Of a DNA stretch of 64,000 nucleotides, positions 62,855-64,000 are shown piece after piece. Within the stretch, counting starts at the first letter, position 1; each line of letters opens with the position of its first letter. The notes beneath the pieces were generated by a model. The model was not told the origin of the DNA and made no database searches. It saw only the letters and a list, made by a program, of their open reading frames with translations. A program made the position numbers and the translations under genes. The stretch covers positions 62,001 through 126,000 of the forward strand of contig NZ_FPAG01000009.1 of the NCBI RefSeq assembly GCF_900116365.1. Direction: 5' to 3'. The stretch comes from Zhouia amylolytica (lineage in GTDB: Bacteria; Bacteroidota; Bacteroidia; Flavobacteriales; Flavobacteriaceae).

Positions 62855-63118
62855 AATGCATCTTGCATTGTCACGTTGTGACTTCTTATCAGTTATATAC
62901 ATCATTCTTGTTTAACCTTTAACAATAACAAAAGTTTTATTTTCATTTTACCTCTGTTTTAAAGAATTCAGAGTTCGAGAACCTTTACAGGATTTTAAAT
63001 ATCCTGGTGATAATAGGACCCTAATTTTTCCCTCCTCATATTAAGCCCTATTAAAAAGGGGAAAATCCCCGTTGATTACTGTCTTAGTAATCAGCACCTT
63101 TGAAGTGCTATTAATCAA
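62855..63118 (+). other. Hairpin-rich region between the retropepsin gene and the 39-residue ORF
   Basis: Hairpins in order: AATGCA/TGCATT (62855-62869) abutting GTCAC/GTGAC (62870-62882); CTCTG/CAGAG (62952-62973); CAGGAT/ATCCTG (62988-63006); GGGGA/TCCCC (63058-63070); TGATTACT/AGTAATCA (63073-63093); AGCAC/GTGCT (63093-63109). Alternatives: TTTTCCC (63026-63032) with GGGAAAA (63059-63065), and TTGATT (63072-63077) with AATCAA (63113-63118). No gene is seen before 63133. Confidence 0.5.
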
Positions 63119-63132
63119 TAAACTAGAACGCA

Positions 63133-63252
63133 ATGAAATCAAATACTCAGAAATTGAAATTAAACACCGACGATTCAGTTTTAGCTATATTAATTATCGC
63201 CTTGACGATTATCACATTTCTTTTAAACTTACTTCTCATTATTTCACTTTAA
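63133..63252 (+). CDS. Predicted 39-residue single-pass membrane protein
   Basis: A short ATG frame encoding a basic/polar head (MKSNTQKLKLNTDDS) and one strongly hydrophobic segment (VLAILIIALTIITFLLNLLLIISL, residues 16-39) that reaches the C-terminus. The layout suits a small inner-membrane protein or a tail-anchored peptide, and the frame ends 17 bp before a strong terminator, as a real gene would. A -7-like CACCTTTG lies at 63095-63102, with TTG about 20 bp further up. The overlapping longer frame 63072-63311 reads through the terminator and is rejected. No homology can be tested here. Confidence 0.6.
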   Translation: MKSNTQKLKLNTDDSVLAILIIALTIITFLLNLLLIISL

Positions 63253-63268
63253 AAATTTGTTTTGGAAT

Positions 63269-63300
63269 AAAAAAGCCCGGAAGTCTCCGGGCTTTTTTTA
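63269..63300. terminator. Bidirectional terminator between the small ORF and odhB
   Basis: AAAAGCCCGGA / TCCGGGCTTTT stem with loop AGTC; A run on one side, T7 on the other, so it can stop both the small ORF (plus) and odhB (minus). Confidence 0.9.
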
Positions 63301-63322
63301 TTAAATCATAATTGAAATCTAC

Positions 63323-64000
63323 TTATAACTCCAATGCCTTTTTAGGGTCATTATCCATTAGAAGCTCTACCGGGTTCTCGATCGCTTCTTTTACAGCTAC
63401 CAAGAAACCTACAGACTCACGTCCGTCAATGATTCTATGATCATATGACAGCGCCAGATACATCACCGGAGCGATTGCGATCTGACCGTCTTTTACTATC
63501 GGACGCTCCACTATGTTATGCATTCCTAAGATCCCACTTTGAGGAGGATTAATGATTGGTGTAGACAACATACTTCCAAACACTCCTCCATTAGAGATCG
63601 TAAAGGTACCTCCTGTCATTTCATCTACAGTAATTTTACCATCACGTGCTCTGATAGCCAACCTCTTTATTTCAGATTCAACACCTCTAAAACTAAGGTT
63701 TTCAGCATTTCTCATAACGGGCACCATTAAACCTTTAGGCCCGGAAACCGCTACTGATATGTCACAAAAATCATAACTCACCTTGTAATCGCCATCGATC
63801 ATTGAGTTCACGTCAGGATATAACTGTAATGCACGCACTACTGCTTTTGTAAAAAAGCTCATAAACCCTAATCCAACACCATGTTTTGCTTTGAAGTCTT
63901 CTTTATACTCACTTCTCAAGGCAAAAATAGCACTCATATCCACCTCATTAAAAGTGGTAAGCATGGCTGTTTCGTTCTTAGCAGAAACTAGTCTTTCGGC
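63323..64000 (-). CDS. odhB: 2-oxoglutarate dehydrogenase E2 (dihydrolipoyl succinyltransferase), C-terminal part
   Basis: The last 225 codons are present and the frame is open to base 64000. This is the E2 core of the 2-oxoglutarate dehydrogenase complex, moving the succinyl group from lipoyl to CoA in the TCA cycle. Catalytic block [23 protein letters not shown] (His and Asp of the HxxxDG motif) and [30 protein letters not shown] are typical of OdhB/SucB rather than the branched-chain E2, as is the acyltransferase start [21 protein letters not shown]. The lipoyl and E3-binding domains lie outside the window. Confidence 0.95.
   Translation of the reverse strand, partial: AERLVSAKNETAMLTTFNEVDMSAIFALRSEYKEDFKAKHGVGLGFMSFFTKAVVRALQLYPDVNSMIDGDYKVSYDFCDISVAVSGPKGLMVPVMRNAENLSFRGVESEIKRLAIRARDGKITVDEMTGGTFTISNGGVFGSMLSTPIINPPQSGILGMHNIVERPIVKDGQIAIAPVMYLALSYDHRIIDGRESVGFLVAVKEAIENPVELLMDNDPKKALEL

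Noticed and set aside
63072-63311. 79-codon frame overlapping the small membrane ORF
   Set aside because: Starts at a non-ATG codon inside a hairpin and reads through the terminator; the 39-residue ATG frame fits better.

Overview
The window is a stretch of chromosome from a Flavobacteriaceae-type bacterium (Bacteroidota), with low to medium GC. Five things point there. Several genes carry the Bacteroidota promoter signature TTTG-N18/19-TAnnTTTG. Alternative complex III (ActA-F) lies directly ahead of an aa3-type oxidase. One protein ends in a type IX secretion (T9SS) sorting domain. Family members typical of the phylum are present (DUF2723, DUF5686, DUF3341, exbB-x-exbD-exbD). Many lipoproteins and a TonB-dependent receptor are encoded. 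I do not assign a genus.

Layout: 1-648 is the 5' part of malic enzyme (maeB, minus). 649-1248 is non-coding with an 11-bp tandem repeat. 1.2-5.7 kb (minus) holds queG, an orphan lipoprotein, a BBE-type FAD oxidoreductase and ruvB. 5.8-17.0 kb (minus) is one respiratory operon, actABCDEF-coxBA, carrying electrons from menaquinol through multihaem cytochromes to O2. A SPOR-domain protein follows, then the rimP-nusA-infB operon (minus), whose short leader contains a terminator-like hairpin. A double Usp protein precedes a roughly 1-kb non-coding region with two unrelated repeat types and tRNA-Gln. From 24.4 kb come a DUF2723 membrane protein, a polysaccharide deacetylase, an XRE/membrane regulator, a TonB-dependent receptor, a FISUMP lipoprotein, a cysteine-less thioredoxin, a membrane metallophosphoesterase and cutC.

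The right half holds polA, a 1305-residue T9SS-secreted protein with a duplicated LRR-Ig module coupled to a small lipoprotein gene, and the translation block rplM-rpsI-rpsB-tsf with pyrH and frr. Then come a DUF5686 protein, an RND/MMPL exporter, asnS, rpoN, a small membrane protein, an outer-membrane beta-barrel protein, an exbB-x-exbD-exbD energy-transducing cluster, tRNA-Ser, ansA, an acyltransferase, tatD and a retropepsin-like protein. A hairpin-rich region leads into a 39-residue membrane ORF, and the window ends inside the E2 gene odhB/sucB (minus).

Most of the window is conserved core genome; no phage, IS element, CRISPR array or defence island is visible. The observations most worth checking are regulatory or cryptic: the rimP-nusA-infB leader terminator, folded leaders ahead of rpsB and rplM, hairpins upstream of the 39-residue ORF, palindromic repeats with a compensatory stem change near tRNA-Gln, two 11-bp periodic repeat loci, promoters almost abutting the ruvB and tatD start codons, and the active-site-less thioredoxin.
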